Assembly: GCA_020073395.1 (NCBI GenBank)
Contig: JAIQFF010000021.1
Location: 1 to 45,114 of the forward strand
Reading direction: 5' to 3'
Length of the DNA: 45,114 nt
Source: Terriglobia bacterium
Lineage (GTDB): Bacteria > Acidobacteriota > Terriglobia > Terriglobales > Acidobacteriaceae
Every line of letters starts with the position of its first letter. Positions within the stretch are counted from its first letter, which is position 1. A program made the position numbers and the translations under genes. Under the pieces are notes generated by a model that searched no databases, was not told the origin of the DNA, and worked only from the letters and a program-made list of their open reading frames with translations. Below, piece by piece: positions 8,686 to 16,366 of the stretch.

Positions 8686-9531
8686 TTAATCAGCACTGCT
8701 ACAGGTTCGCCATTCCTTATTGCGGGCTTGAAGGTCCAGCCAGCAAACGGCTGCCAGTGCGCGGAGGTCCAAGCCCGCATCAAGCCCTTTCGTGATCTCC
8801 AGGATTTCCGGGAACCCTTTTTCATTCACGACAACCAGGATGATTGTTGTGCCTTCCACTCGTTTGTGCCGTGCACTCTCCGTGTACTCAGGGTCTGGCT
8901 GGTAGGTCACCTTAGGTGGGTCCACGACGCCAGGATTCACCAGGTAAACGGGCCGTCCTCCCTCCAATTCGGCCACAATCGTGTTCGGAGCTCGATCAGA
9001 AAGAATTTTCATCTGGCCCACAGGGTCGGTGCCCGTCAGGTCGACCTTTGGCTTCCAGTAGGCAGCTACTCTCTGGAGCAGGTTGATCCCGTCGAAGACC
9101 CTGGAGCGAGTTTGGTTTACCTGAAGAGTGTCAGAGGGCGAAGCGGGCAAGTCAATCCTGATTCGTATCCCTCTGTCCGTAACCAGCGGAATGACTCCCA
9201 AGCCTGTTTGGGTGGAGCGCAGTGCAAGAATCACCCGTGCACCGCTGATTTCCACTCGCCCTTGAGCCAAGGCAAGCTTTTCAACTTGTAGCATCCCGCA
9301 AGTCGACCACGGGCGCGCCACTGCCGCACCAACTACTTTGCCTTGCGAATCGAACTGCAACTTATCTGCTGCATATGGAGTTTTGAGCGAGAGAAACTTG
9401 TGTTCGTAGATTCTCCGCAAATTGTCCTCGAGGTTCTTGCGCGCGTCAGCTCTGGCGTCCGTGCAAGAAATCGCAAGACAGCAAAGGAAGCCGGAGAGGA
9501 GACATTTCGTTCTAACCGTGAGCGTTCTCAT
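8686..9531 (-). CDS. Secreted TonB C-terminal-domain protein, frameshifted at its 3' end
   Basis: Exported protein with an N-terminal signal peptide (MRTLTVRTKCLLSGFLCCLA), an unassigned middle domain and a C-terminal TonB-like fold (VTYQPDPEYTESARHKRVEG, then TTIILVVVNEKGFPEILEI). The open frame stops at 8686 with an atypical tail (CWLDLQARNKEWRTCSSAD). In the next frame the canonical TonB ending is encoded from the W codon at 8736-8738: WTFKPAIRNGEPV, VLINVEVAFRLY, then TGA at 8658-8660. One extra base in the GTTTGCTGGCTGG tract (8737-8749) explains this. The ancestral gene therefore spanned 8658-9531. It is either a recent frameshift mutation or a sequencing error. Start at 9531 is chosen because it gives a clean signal peptide; an in-frame start at 9576 does not. 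Confidence 0.75.
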   Translation of the reverse strand: MRTLTVRTKCLLSGFLCCLAISCTDARADARKNLEDNLRRIYEHKFLSLKTPYAADKLQFDSQGKVVGAAVARPWSTCGMLQVEKLALAQGRVEISGARVILALRSTQTGLGVIPLVTDRGIRIRIDLPASPSDTLQVNQTRSRVFDGINLLQRVAAYWKPKVDLTGTDPVGQMKILSDRAPNTIVAELEGGRPVYLVNPGVVDPPKVTYQPDPEYTESARHKRVEGTTIILVVVNEKGFPEILEITKGLDAGLDLRALAAVCWLDLQARNKEWRTCSSAD

Positions 9532-9637
9532 TTCATTCAAAGACAATGGGCAGAGTACAACAACTATGCTCCACAAACGATGTACGACCAGACGTTCTCA
9601 TCACTGGCAAGGCTACGTGGATCGTTGGCAGTGGGTT

Positions 9638-10132
9638 TTAGAGTTTAGCCAGATAATCCACGATTTCAGGTTGGTTCCAGTCCACGGCCCCAATGAACTT
9701 GCGGCGCAGGACGCCTTTGCGGTCGATGATGTAGGTTTCGGGAAACTTGAAGGTCCCGTAGAGATTGTTGCTTTTCTGGTCGGGATCGCGCACGGTGAGC
9801 AAGTTTACGTTGTGCGCTTTCAGGAAATTCTGGTACGCGCCCTGGTCGGCATCGACGCTGATGGCAAATACCTCGACCCCCTTTCCTTTCATTCTCTGCT
9901 GCATCTCCACCAACGACGGCATTTCTTCAATGCAGGGCGGGCACCAGGTGGCCCAGAAATTCAGCACGACCACCTTGCCCCGAAATTCGTCGAGGCTGAC
10001 CTTGCGGTCGCTGTCCTGGACTGTGAAGTCGGGGGCCGGCGTCCCGATGTGGGGCGGACGGCTGCCACCGTAACAGCCCGTCAGGGTCAGGAAGAGGACT
10101 ACGATGCCGGACAAAACCGAAGACCTTCGCAC
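9638..10132 (-). CDS. TlpA/ResA-like thiol-disulfide oxidoreductase, lipoprotein
   Basis: Periplasm-facing thioredoxin-like protein of the AhpC-TSA/TlpA/ResA group, which reduces disulfides or assists cytochrome c maturation. From the GTG at 10132 the product has 164 residues: an N-terminal lipoprotein signal ending in the lipobox LTGC (Cys 20), the conserved GTPAPDFTVQD, then FWATWCPPC with active-site Cys 64 and Cys 67, and the cis-Pro region FPETYIID. An in-frame upstream start at 10219 would place 29 residues before the signal peptide and overlap the divergent glycosyltransferase gene, so GTG 10132 is preferred. An AT-rich box (TATTAT on this strand, 10139-10144) lies just upstream. Confidence 0.9.
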   Translation of the reverse strand: MRRSSVLSGIVVLFLTLTGCYGGSRPPHIGTPAPDFTVQDSDRKVSLDEFRGKVVVLNFWATWCPPCIEEMPSLVEMQQRMKGKGVEVFAISVDADQGAYQNFLKAHNVNLLTVRDPDQKSNNLYGTFKFPETYIIDRKGVLRRKFIGAVDWNQPEIVDYLAKL

Positions 10133-10157
10133 AAAGTTATAATAGCTGATTGGGCCT

Positions 10158-11249
10158 ATGCCGGCGCCAGAGACAGTATCGAGCAGGCCAACCGTGTCGG
10201 TGATCGTGCCGGCTCGCAACGAGGAGGCCAGTCTGGGCGCCTGTTTGGAGTCACTGACGGGCCAGACCGGCGTGAGCTTCGAAATTATCCTGGTGGACGA
10301 CGCTTCGACCGACCAGACTCGCGAAGTGGCTCAGTCGTTTGCGTCCGTGCAGGTGATGGACGCCAGCCCCCCGCCCGCCAATTGGACGGGAAAGAGCAAT
10401 GCCATGGCTGCCGGCGCCGCAGTTGCCGGTGGCGAATGGCTGCTCTTCACGGATGCCGACACGGTACATCTGCCGGGCTCTCTGGCGCGCGCGGTCGCGG
10501 AAGTCAGTCGGCACGGGGCGAGTTTACTTTCGTATTCGCCTCAGCAGGAAGTCCACGGCTTCTGGGAAGGAGCTGTGATGCCCGTGATTTTTGCCGAACT
10601 GGCTGCGACTTATCGGCCCGCGCTGGTCAGCGATCCCAGGTCGCAGGCCGCGGCGGCGAACGGCCAGTACATACTGATCGCGCGCGAGGCCTACGACGCG
10701 ATCGGTGGACACGCAGCGGTGAGCGGCAATCTGCTGGAAGACGTGGCGCTGGCCAAGGCGCTGAAGGCATCGGGGCGCAGGATCTTCTTTCGCTTTGGTG
10801 GCGACGCCGTTCGCACCCGCATGTATCGCAGTTTTTCGCAACTGCGCGAAGGTTGGACCAAAAACCTGGCCCTGTTGTTTCCCTCCCCGGCGCGCCTTGC
10901 GATACTCAGGCTGACCGAGTTCGTGCTGATTGCAGCCAGCGCCGCTGCAGCCGTTGCGTCGCTGTTGCGCGGCCACATCAGGCCGGCCGCAGCGTCAGTG
11001 GTTCTGGCGGCAACGATCTACGGTTTTCTTCTGAATCGAATTCGCAGGGCACATTTTTCCTGGAGGGCAACCGCCTTGTCTCCGGCAGGCCTCCCGCTCT
11101 TTGCGTATCTTTTGCTGCGCTCCAAACTCTCACACAAGCAGGGAAGCGTACGCTGGAAGGGAAGAACCTACGGAGACCGCACAAACCACCCGGAAGCGGG
11201 TGCCGACATCATAAAAGGACAGCGCCCAGCCGAGCGCACCTCGGCCTAG
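10158..11249 (+). CDS. Family 2 glycosyltransferase, CrtQ/HpnB-like, membrane-associated
   Basis: GT-A fold glycosyltransferase of 363 residues. It has the N-terminal VSVIVPARNEEASLGACLESL, the nucleotide-binding VDDASTDQT, the segment NWTGKSNAMAAG, the DxD-type FTDADT, and an LREGWTKN motif in the acceptor region. Two or three hydrophobic segments follow (about 245-330) and the end SVRWKGRTY resembles carotenoid or hopanoid-associated GT2 enzymes. It is the first gene of a plus-strand run with two PTPS-like genes and folE (20-nt gap to the next gene). A TATAAT box at 10138-10143 precedes the ATG and overlaps the AT box of the divergent tlpA-like gene. The sugar and acceptor are unknown. Confidence 0.85.
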   Translation: MPAPETVSSRPTVSVIVPARNEEASLGACLESLTGQTGVSFEIILVDDASTDQTREVAQSFASVQVMDASPPPANWTGKSNAMAAGAAVAGGEWLLFTDADTVHLPGSLARAVAEVSRHGASLLSYSPQQEVHGFWEGAVMPVIFAELAATYRPALVSDPRSQAAAANGQYILIAREAYDAIGGHAAVSGNLLEDVALAKALKASGRRIFFRFGGDAVRTRMYRSFSQLREGWTKNLALLFPSPARLAILRLTEFVLIAASAAAAVASLLRGHIRPAAASVVLAATIYGFLLNRIRRAHFSWRATALSPAGLPLFAYLLLRSKLSHKQGSVRWKGRTYGDRTNHPEAGADIIKGQRPAERTSA

Positions 11250-11268
11250 AAATCAGGAAGCAGAACGC

Positions 11269-11679
11269 ATGGTTTATCTCACCCGTAAAGCCGAATTCGC
11301 CGCATCGCACTACTACCATAATCCGGATTTCACTGCGGAGGAGAACCAACGGATTTTCGGCAAATGTAATAACCCGAACGGCCACGGCCACAACTACACG
11401 CTGGAGGTCACGGTCAAAGGCGAAGTGGATCCGCGCTCCGGGTTTGTTGTCGACCTCAGGCAATTGAAAGAAATTCTGCACCGCGAGGTGCTCGACGCCA
11501 TGGACCACCGTTTCCTCAACAAGGAAGTGCCGGAATTCTCCGCCCAGATTCCGACCACGGAGAACCTGGCCATAGCGATCTGGCAACGCCTGGTATCCAA
11601 GCTGAATAAGGCGCAATTGCATCGCGTACGGGTTTACGAAACGCCTGATCTGTTTGTCGATTTCTACGGTGAAGCATGA
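11269..11679 (+). CDS. 6-pyruvoyltetrahydropterin synthase / QueD-like enzyme, copy 1
   Basis: PTPS-fold enzyme acting on dihydroneopterin triphosphate, the FolE product, to give a tetrahydropterin (6-pyruvoyl- or 6-carboxy-). The 136-residue protein keeps all expected residues: zinc ligands His 14, His 39 and His 41, catalytic Cys 33 in GKCNNPNGHGHNY, the Asp 79-His 80 pair (MDHRF), the TTEN motif and the pterin-anchoring Glu 124 (VYET). The GKCNNPNGHGHNY and VYET wording is closer to animal-type PTPS than to E. coli QueD, so biopterin-type chemistry is possible as well as the queuosine/preQ0 route. It is preceded by AGGAAG and overlaps the next gene by 4 nt (ATGA). Confidence 0.9.
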   Translation: MVYLTRKAEFAASHYYHNPDFTAEENQRIFGKCNNPNGHGHNYTLEVTVKGEVDPRSGFVVDLRQLKEILHREVLDAMDHRFLNKEVPEFSAQIPTTENLAIAIWQRLVSKLNKAQLHRVRVYETPDLFVDFYGEA

Positions 11680-12098
11680 AGGCGCATCTCACCCGTCGCT
11701 ACATGTTCTCGGCTTCGCATCGGCTGCACAGCGATGACATGTCCGAGGCTGAGAATACGGTTACCTATGGCAAGTGCAACAACCCGTACGGCCACGGACA
11801 CAACTATGCGCTCGAAGTCACGGTCAGCGGGCCAGTGGACGAGAGCACCGGGATGGTCTGCAACCTGGTTGATCTGGACGGTTTTGTGCAGCGCGAAATT
11901 CTGCAGCGCTTCGATCTGGAAAATCTGAATACCCGCGAGGAATTTGTCCGGACGGTACCGACAACCGAAAATCTGTGCACCACCATCTACGATATTTTGC
12001 AGCGAGGCTTCACTTACGCTCATCTGGACAAGGTGCGGATCGAAGAGACCATGATGAATTCTTTCGAGTACGTCGGGGAAAATTGTGTAATTCAGTAA
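11676..12098 (+). CDS. 6-pyruvoyltetrahydropterin synthase-like protein, copy 2 with altered active site
   Basis: Tandem paralogue of the preceding gene, 140 residues, overlapping it by 4 nt. Zinc ligands His 15, His 40 and His 42, Cys 34 (GKCNNPYGHGHNY), the TTEN motif and Glu 124 are kept. The Asp-His pair of copy 1 (MDHRFLN) aligns with FDLENLN, so the catalytic His is replaced by Leu 81. In studied PTPS enzymes this His acts with Asp and Cys in proton transfer, so copy 2 may have a different reaction, act as a partner subunit or be inactive. The gene is followed by an AT-rich repeat and then folE. Two different PTPS genes beside folE suggest a dedicated pterin pathway. Confidence 0.85.
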   Translation: MKAHLTRRYMFSASHRLHSDDMSEAENTVTYGKCNNPYGHGHNYALEVTVSGPVDESTGMVCNLVDLDGFVQREILQRFDLENLNTREEFVRTVPTTENLCTTIYDILQRGFTYAHLDKVRIEETMMNSFEYVGENCVIQ

Positions 12099-12165
12099 TT
12101 TTGTAATAGGGCAACTGGAGAGAGCTTTTTAATAAATTACTTAGTTTCCAAATTGCTCAATTGGG
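12088..12165. repeat. AT-rich inverted repeat, family C copy 1
   Basis: Spacer between the second PTPS gene and folE, built from words such as GTAATTCAGTAATTTTGTAA and AAATTACTTAGTTTCCAAATT that are roughly complementary. The same family, better preserved, is at 15090-15236. It contrasts sharply with the GC-rich genes on both sides. Confidence 0.55.
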
Positions 12166-12172
12166 GTCAACC

Positions 12173-12772
12173 ATGAATCCGACCACTGAAGTACCTTCGC
12201 TGACCAGCGCCAGCTTCGAAGACCTGGTGCGCGAAATGATTGTCCGTATCGGCGAGGACCCCGAACGCGAGGGTCTGGTCCGCACTCCGAATCGAGTTCG
12301 ACGCTCCTGGGAGTTCCTCTCGCGGGGCTACAAGGAAGATCCGGACGCAATGCTCCGCAAGGCCCTGTTTACGGTCACCTATGACGAAATGGTAATCGTC
12401 AAGGACATCGAAATGTTCAGCCTGTGCGAACATCACATGCTGCCGTTCTTCGGCAAGGTCCACGTAGCCTACATCCCCAAAGGCAAGGTGATCGGCTTGA
12501 GCAAGATCCCCCGCCTGATCGAGATTTTTTCCCGGCGCCTGCAGATTCAGGAACGCCTGACCACGCAAATTGCCGAAACCATCCAGAAAGCGATCGAGCC
12601 GCAGGGCGTGGGAGTAGTGATCGAGGCGCGCCATCTCTGCATGATGATGCGGGGCGTCGAAAAGCAGCACTCGGCCGCGGTGACTTCTTCCATGCTGGGA
12701 TGCTTCCGCAACGAGCAGGAGACACGCACCGAATTCTTGTCGCTCATCCGGAACCGCACAAACGGAATCTAG
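12173..12772 (+). CDS. folE: GTP cyclohydrolase I FolE
   Basis: Converts GTP to 7,8-dihydroneopterin triphosphate, the first step of folate, biopterin and queuosine precursor synthesis. The 199-residue product has the hallmark motifs: [15 protein letters not shown] near the N-terminus, the zinc-site [13 protein letters not shown] (Cys 85, His 88), [10 protein letters not shown], and HLCMMMRGV with the second zinc Cys (156), followed by TSSMLGCFR. Zinc ligands indicate the classic FolE (type IA), not FolE2. The start is ATG at 12173 after GGGG; an in-frame TTG at 12161 adds only four residues. Its product is the substrate of the two upstream PTPS-like enzymes, and the genes probably form one operon. 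Confidence 0.96.
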   Translation: MNPTTEVPSLTSASFEDLVREMIVRIGEDPEREGLVRTPNRVRRSWEFLSRGYKEDPDAMLRKALFTVTYDEMVIVKDIEMFSLCEHHMLPFFGKVHVAYIPKGKVIGLSKIPRLIEIFSRRLQIQERLTTQIAETIQKAIEPQGVGVVIEARHLCMMMRGVEKQHSAAVTSSMLGCFRNEQETRTEFLSLIRNRTNGI

Positions 12773-12827
12773 ATCATGGGAGTGCGGCCGGTAGAATCTC
12801 ACCAGTTGATTCAATTCTGCATTGTCG

Positions 12828-14243
12828 TTATCCAGTCAGGCTCGGGGCTGGCTTCGGGTATTTCATTTTTTGTAACTTCTTGGCCAACGCTTCGGCCGGC
12901 CTTATGACATGTGTCTTCAACTGATCGATCAGGTGCTTCTCATCTCGATAACGCACGGGCGCGAGAACCCAAGGATACTTATGTTGGAGTGCAAAAAACA
13001 TGCTAAAAGGGTCGTCCTTCTCCCCGATGATCGGGACGAAGGGGACAGCCATGTCCGGGATTATGAGGTGCGATTCCAGCGGAGTGGATCGCGGTTTGGT
13101 CAGGTCCGCGATGACGAACTTGGAGAGGCCTGCCAGAATTGCAACGGTCTCGATCATGTCCCGGTTTTTAGGCCCCTCGAAGTCAAATACCATAGGAATG
13201 AAGCCGAATGCGGGCAGCTCGCGTTCCAGAACTTCTAAGACATCCCTCTGTTTGCCCCTAAATCTCCCCAGTAGCAGAACCAGCTTGCTCGAAGCAGCAT
13301 TCAAGATGCTTGCCATGTTGTTTCTATTTTCGGTGAGATGTGACATGAAATCAGCGACCACGATGTCGTTGACCCGCATGCTATCCGCTTCAGCTTTCTT
13401 GCTGATGCCAAATGTGGCGGCATCGTTAGGATCAAAGAGATCCCAGCCTATGCTGATATTCGATTGTTGAGTCTTAGAATCGCGGTCCACCTGCCAAACG
13501 CTGGTTCCCCAGATGAACGCATCCCTTAGATCCGCGCCTTTCAGATCGGCGCGATTCAAAGTGCAGCTAATAAGTTTCGCACCGCGAAGCCTCGCTTTTT
13601 GCAGATTTGTCTCTGTTAGGTGCACATCCTGCATCCAAATCCCACGAAGGTCTGCATAGGAAAAGTCGGCATAGCTCATGTCCACACCGAACAATCGGGC
13701 CCCCCGCAAATCCGCATGCCGCAACCTTCCCACTCGCACCGAACATTGAATGATTCTCGCATTGTTGAGCCTGACTCGATCCAGGCGCAGTTGGCTCAAG
13801 TCGAGCTTCATTAAGTTGATGCCACGAAGGTCGGGAACCACGTGCGGATACCTCTTCCGCCAGTCGTTCCATTCGTTGATTTCTATGGGAGAGTTCAACG
13901 AACGTTCCAGGAGGTCCAACTGTTTCCTGTTGCCGCGGAACCGCCGCTGTTGTTTGGCCAGGCGAGGTCGCTTGTCGGGCGCCTCACTCCTCAGACTATC
14001 GAGTGTCTGCGCGAGAGATCTCGTCAGCCAGACTCGTTTCTGCTCGCTAATTGTTTGGGATGCGAAGCCCTTGCGCGCTCGAAGAGTTCTCCGCAAAATC
14101 GTCTGTTCCCAGTATGGCAAGCCGAGGCGCTTGAACGTCGGGCCGGGCGCGACCTCTCCGCGAGCGAGTTCAAGCAGGAGTCGTTTCCCATTTCTCGAAG
14201 ACCAGGATTCGACCGTGGGTCGCGAATTTGGTGCGACGTGCAT
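12828..14243 (-). CDS. Pentapeptide-repeat protein with C-terminal TIR-like domain
   Basis: Protein of 471 residues without close functional assignment. Residues 1-130 are Arg/Lys-rich and helical-looking and end in EWNDWRKRYPHVVPDLRG. Residues about 138-250 form a pentapeptide-repeat beta helix (ADLRG, ARLFG, ADFSY, ADLKG, ADLRD). Residues about 319-455 (KLVLLLGRF, LPAFGFIPMVFDFEGPKNRD, ETVAILAGLSKFVIADLT, then a PWVLAPVRY segment) look like a flavodoxin-like TIR/TIR-like fold. TIR domains often cleave NAD or signal in immunity; that role here is inference. There is no signal peptide, transmembrane segment or obvious partner. Start ATG 14243 follows GGGAG. It is convergent with folE and may be an accessory gene. 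Confidence 0.8.
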   Translation of the reverse strand: MHVAPNSRPTVESWSSRNGKRLLLELARGEVAPGPTFKRLGLPYWEQTILRRTLRARKGFASQTISEQKRVWLTRSLAQTLDSLRSEAPDKRPRLAKQQRRFRGNRKQLDLLERSLNSPIEINEWNDWRKRYPHVVPDLRGINLMKLDLSQLRLDRVRLNNARIIQCSVRVGRLRHADLRGARLFGVDMSYADFSYADLRGIWMQDVHLTETNLQKARLRGAKLISCTLNRADLKGADLRDAFIWGTSVWQVDRDSKTQQSNISIGWDLFDPNDAATFGISKKAEADSMRVNDIVVADFMSHLTENRNNMASILNAASSKLVLLLGRFRGKQRDVLEVLERELPAFGFIPMVFDFEGPKNRDMIETVAILAGLSKFVIADLTKPRSTPLESHLIIPDMAVPFVPIIGEKDDPFSMFFALQHKYPWVLAPVRYRDEKHLIDQLKTHVIRPAEALAKKLQKMKYPKPAPSLTG

Positions 14244-14389
14244 ACTGAGTCGCTCCCATGGAGAAGTGGGCTCTGTGCTGGTTTGGCCAGAACGTCCTTT
14301 TGGCCCCGAGAAGTGGCATTCTAGTACTTCCTCTCGTCTGCTCGCGACCTAAAAAGTTCCGCCACGTCAGACGCCAGAGATCCGCCCCC

Positions 14390-15088
14390 TCACCAGGTTC
14401 CGTAGCGATAGCGTCGTGGCCGCTCGGGAATTAGCTTGATCAGAATGATTCCCGCGACAAAGCCTCCCACGTGCGCCCAAAACGCGACGCCGCCGCGGGT
14501 TTCGCTGTAATTTGCGATTGAGGTGGCCGCGCCGCTCACAAATTGCATGGCAAACCAGTAGCCCAGCGTGACCCAGGCGGGCAAATAAAAAAGAAACAGA
14601 ATGGGAAACCAGATCAGCACTTTGGCCCGGGGATACAGCAGGAAGTACGCACCCAGGACGCCAGCGATCGCCCCGCTCGCCCCCACCGTGGGGACTTGGG
14701 AATGAGGATTAAGAACGACCTGCGCAGACGCGGCTCCCAAACCGCTGAGCAGATAAAAGAGCAGATACTTGAAGTGCCCCAGATAGTCCTCAATGTTGTC
14801 GCCAAAGATCCATAAGAACCACATGTTGCCGATCACGTGCATCAATGAGCCGTGCAGAAACATAGAAGTCAGAGTGGGAAGAAATGCCGCCATCAAGCCC
14901 ACCCGGTCGCTTCCCGCGAGAAATCCGGTGATGTTGGCGGGCACCATTCCCAGTTGAAAAAGCAGAACTTTGAAGCTTTGCGGTGTGAGAGCCGCCTCGA
15001 ACAGGAAGACAACCAGGTTGAGACCGATCAGGAAGTAAGTCACGTAAGGTGTACTGAATCTGGGCTGGTCGTCGCGAAGAGGGATCAT
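14390..15088 (-). CDS. Rhomboid family intramembrane serine protease
   Basis: Polytopic membrane protease of 232 residues with about six transmembrane segments. The catalytic dyad is present: Ser 138 in GASGAIAG and His 206 in AHVGGFVAG. The oxyanion-helping HGSLMHVIGNMWFLWIFG (79-96) is also intact. The substrate is unknown. The start ATG at 15088 lies at the edge of an AT-rich inverted repeat and has no recognisable Shine-Dalgarno sequence (it follows AATCCCCC). The gene is divergent from truB, whose start codon lies in the opposite arm of the same repeat. Confidence 0.93.
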   Translation of the reverse strand: MIPLRDDQPRFSTPYVTYFLIGLNLVVFLFEAALTPQSFKVLLFQLGMVPANITGFLAGSDRVGLMAAFLPTLTSMFLHGSLMHVIGNMWFLWIFGDNIEDYLGHFKYLLFYLLSGLGAASAQVVLNPHSQVPTVGASGAIAGVLGAYFLLYPRAKVLIWFPILFLFYLPAWVTLGYWFAMQFVSGAATSIANYSETRGGVAFWAHVGGFVAGIILIKLIPERPRRYRYGTW

Positions 15089-15239
15089 GGGGGATTAGAC
15101 AATCTGTTAATTTGGTAACTGAGTAATTGGGCAATTTAAGAACGGCCAAGGATACGCGCCAAGCAAGCGGGCTTCGACCACGCCTTAGAAGTTGTCAATT
15201 CCCCAATTACTAAATTACCAAATTACTCGATCCCCCATG
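15086..15239. repeat. AT-rich inverted repeat spanning the rhomboid-truB start codons, family C copy 2
   Basis: Two arms of about 45 nt. The left arm reads CATGGGGGATT followed by AATTTGGTAA-CTG-AGTAATTGGGCAATT; the right arm is nearly its complement (AATTCCCCAATTACTAAATTACCAAATTACT, then GATCCCCCATG). Each arm's outer end contains the start codon of the neighbouring gene. The centre (about 15145-15195) is unrelated GC-rich sequence. Confidence 0.75.
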
Positions 15240-16142
15240 AACGGCGTACTCATCATCGACAAGCCCACCGGCATGACCTCGCATGACGTGGTCAACCAGG
15301 TGCGCCGTATTTTGCAGCAGCCTTCGGTAGGTCACCTGGGCACGCTGGACCCGCTGGCGACTGGCGTCCTTCCGCTGGTCACCGGCAACCTCACCCGGCT
15401 GGCTCAGTTTTATGGTGCGTCGGAAAAGACCTACGAAGGCGTCATCCGCTTCGGCTTTGCCACCGACACCTACGATTCTGACGGGGAGATCCAGGGGCCG
15501 GTCCAAGCGGTTCAAGTATCACTTGAACAATTGCGCGAACTTGCCACCACCTTTGTGGGTTTGATTGAACAGATGCCGCCTCCATTCTCCGCCAAGAAGA
15601 TCAAGGGAGTGCCCGCCTATAAATTGGCCCGCAAGCATCAGGACGTTGCCCTGAAACCGGTGCAGGTGGAAATCAAGCAATTCGAGATTTTGGCGGCAGA
15701 TGGCGACCAGGCCAGTTTTCTCGCCCGGGTGGCCTCGGGAACTTACATGCGCTCCGTCGCCCACGACCTGGGCCAGCAGCTGGGCTGCGGCGCGCACTTG
15801 CAGTCGCTGCGTCGCACCCTGCTGGGCGAATTTGATTTGAGCCAGGCCCACACCCTGGAGGAGTTGCAGGCAGCCTGCAAGGCCGGAAAGATTGAGGAAA
15901 TTTTCATTCACCCACGCCGGTTGCTGCCCGAGTTTCCTTGCGTTACGGCCACGGAAGAGACCGCGGCGCTCATTCGCAACGGGCGGGCGGTAAGTTTGCC
16001 GGAGCTTTCTCAAGCCCGGCAGGTAAAGGTATTCGCCGGGCAAAGGGAACTGATCGCCATCGCCACCCGGATCGCCGGAACGCTTTTCCATCCCAGAATT
16101 GTGCTGGCCAGTGACACGGCGCGGCAATCGACTCCGAAGTAA
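15237..16142 (+). CDS. truB: tRNA pseudouridine(55) synthase TruB
   Basis: Makes pseudouridine 55 in the T-loop of tRNAs. The 301-residue product from ATG 15237 begins MNGVLIIDKPTGMTSHDVV and has the catalytic motif GHLGTLDPLATGVLPL with nucleophile Asp 38, the KTYEG and FSAKKIKGVPAYKLAR segments and the RVASGTYMRSVAHDLG motif. A C-terminal PUA-like region follows (about 230-295). An in-frame start at 15192 lies inside the repeat and would add 15 residues, so it was rejected. Usually found near rbfA and infB in bacteria; here it stands alone, divergent from a rhomboid gene. Confidence 0.96.
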   Translation: MNGVLIIDKPTGMTSHDVVNQVRRILQQPSVGHLGTLDPLATGVLPLVTGNLTRLAQFYGASEKTYEGVIRFGFATDTYDSDGEIQGPVQAVQVSLEQLRELATTFVGLIEQMPPPFSAKKIKGVPAYKLARKHQDVALKPVQVEIKQFEILAADGDQASFLARVASGTYMRSVAHDLGQQLGCGAHLQSLRRTLLGEFDLSQAHTLEELQAACKAGKIEEIFIHPRRLLPEFPCVTATEETAALIRNGRAVSLPELSQARQVKVFAGQRELIAIATRIAGTLFHPRIVLASDTARQSTPK

Positions 16143-16143
16143 T

Positions 16144-16350
16144 TGTCATCCTGAGCGGAGTGACTGCTTCGCGAAGCGAAGCAGTCGCGAAGACGAAGGA
16201 CCCCTGCCCCCGAACGGCCTCGCGGTGCGACACACCTTCCGATCGCGTCAAAGAGAGCCCAAGCACATCGGCACCGTGCCTCTGGGTAGGGATCCTTCGA
16301 CTCCGCGGGATCATTCGCAAGCGAATGATCCTGCTGCGCTCAGGATGACA
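16144..16350. repeat. Family B palindromic repeat downstream of truB
   Basis: The block starts TGTCATCCTGAGC and ends GCTCAGGATGACA, giving perfect 13-nt terminal inverted repeats. Inside are a 10-bp palindrome near 16163-16188 (ACTGCTTCGC/GCGAAGCAGT) and GATCATTCGC/GCGAATGATC near 16309-16330. It fills the spacer between the convergent truB and VOC genes. A related copy is at 31749. Confidence 0.8.
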
Positions 16351-16366
16351 TTTGAGGCTGTCGGTC

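Noticed and set aside
9422-11467. 681-codon plus-strand ORF crossing several genes
   Set aside because: It runs antisense through the TlpA-like gene and out of frame through the glycosyltransferase and PTPS genes, all of which have strong family motifs.
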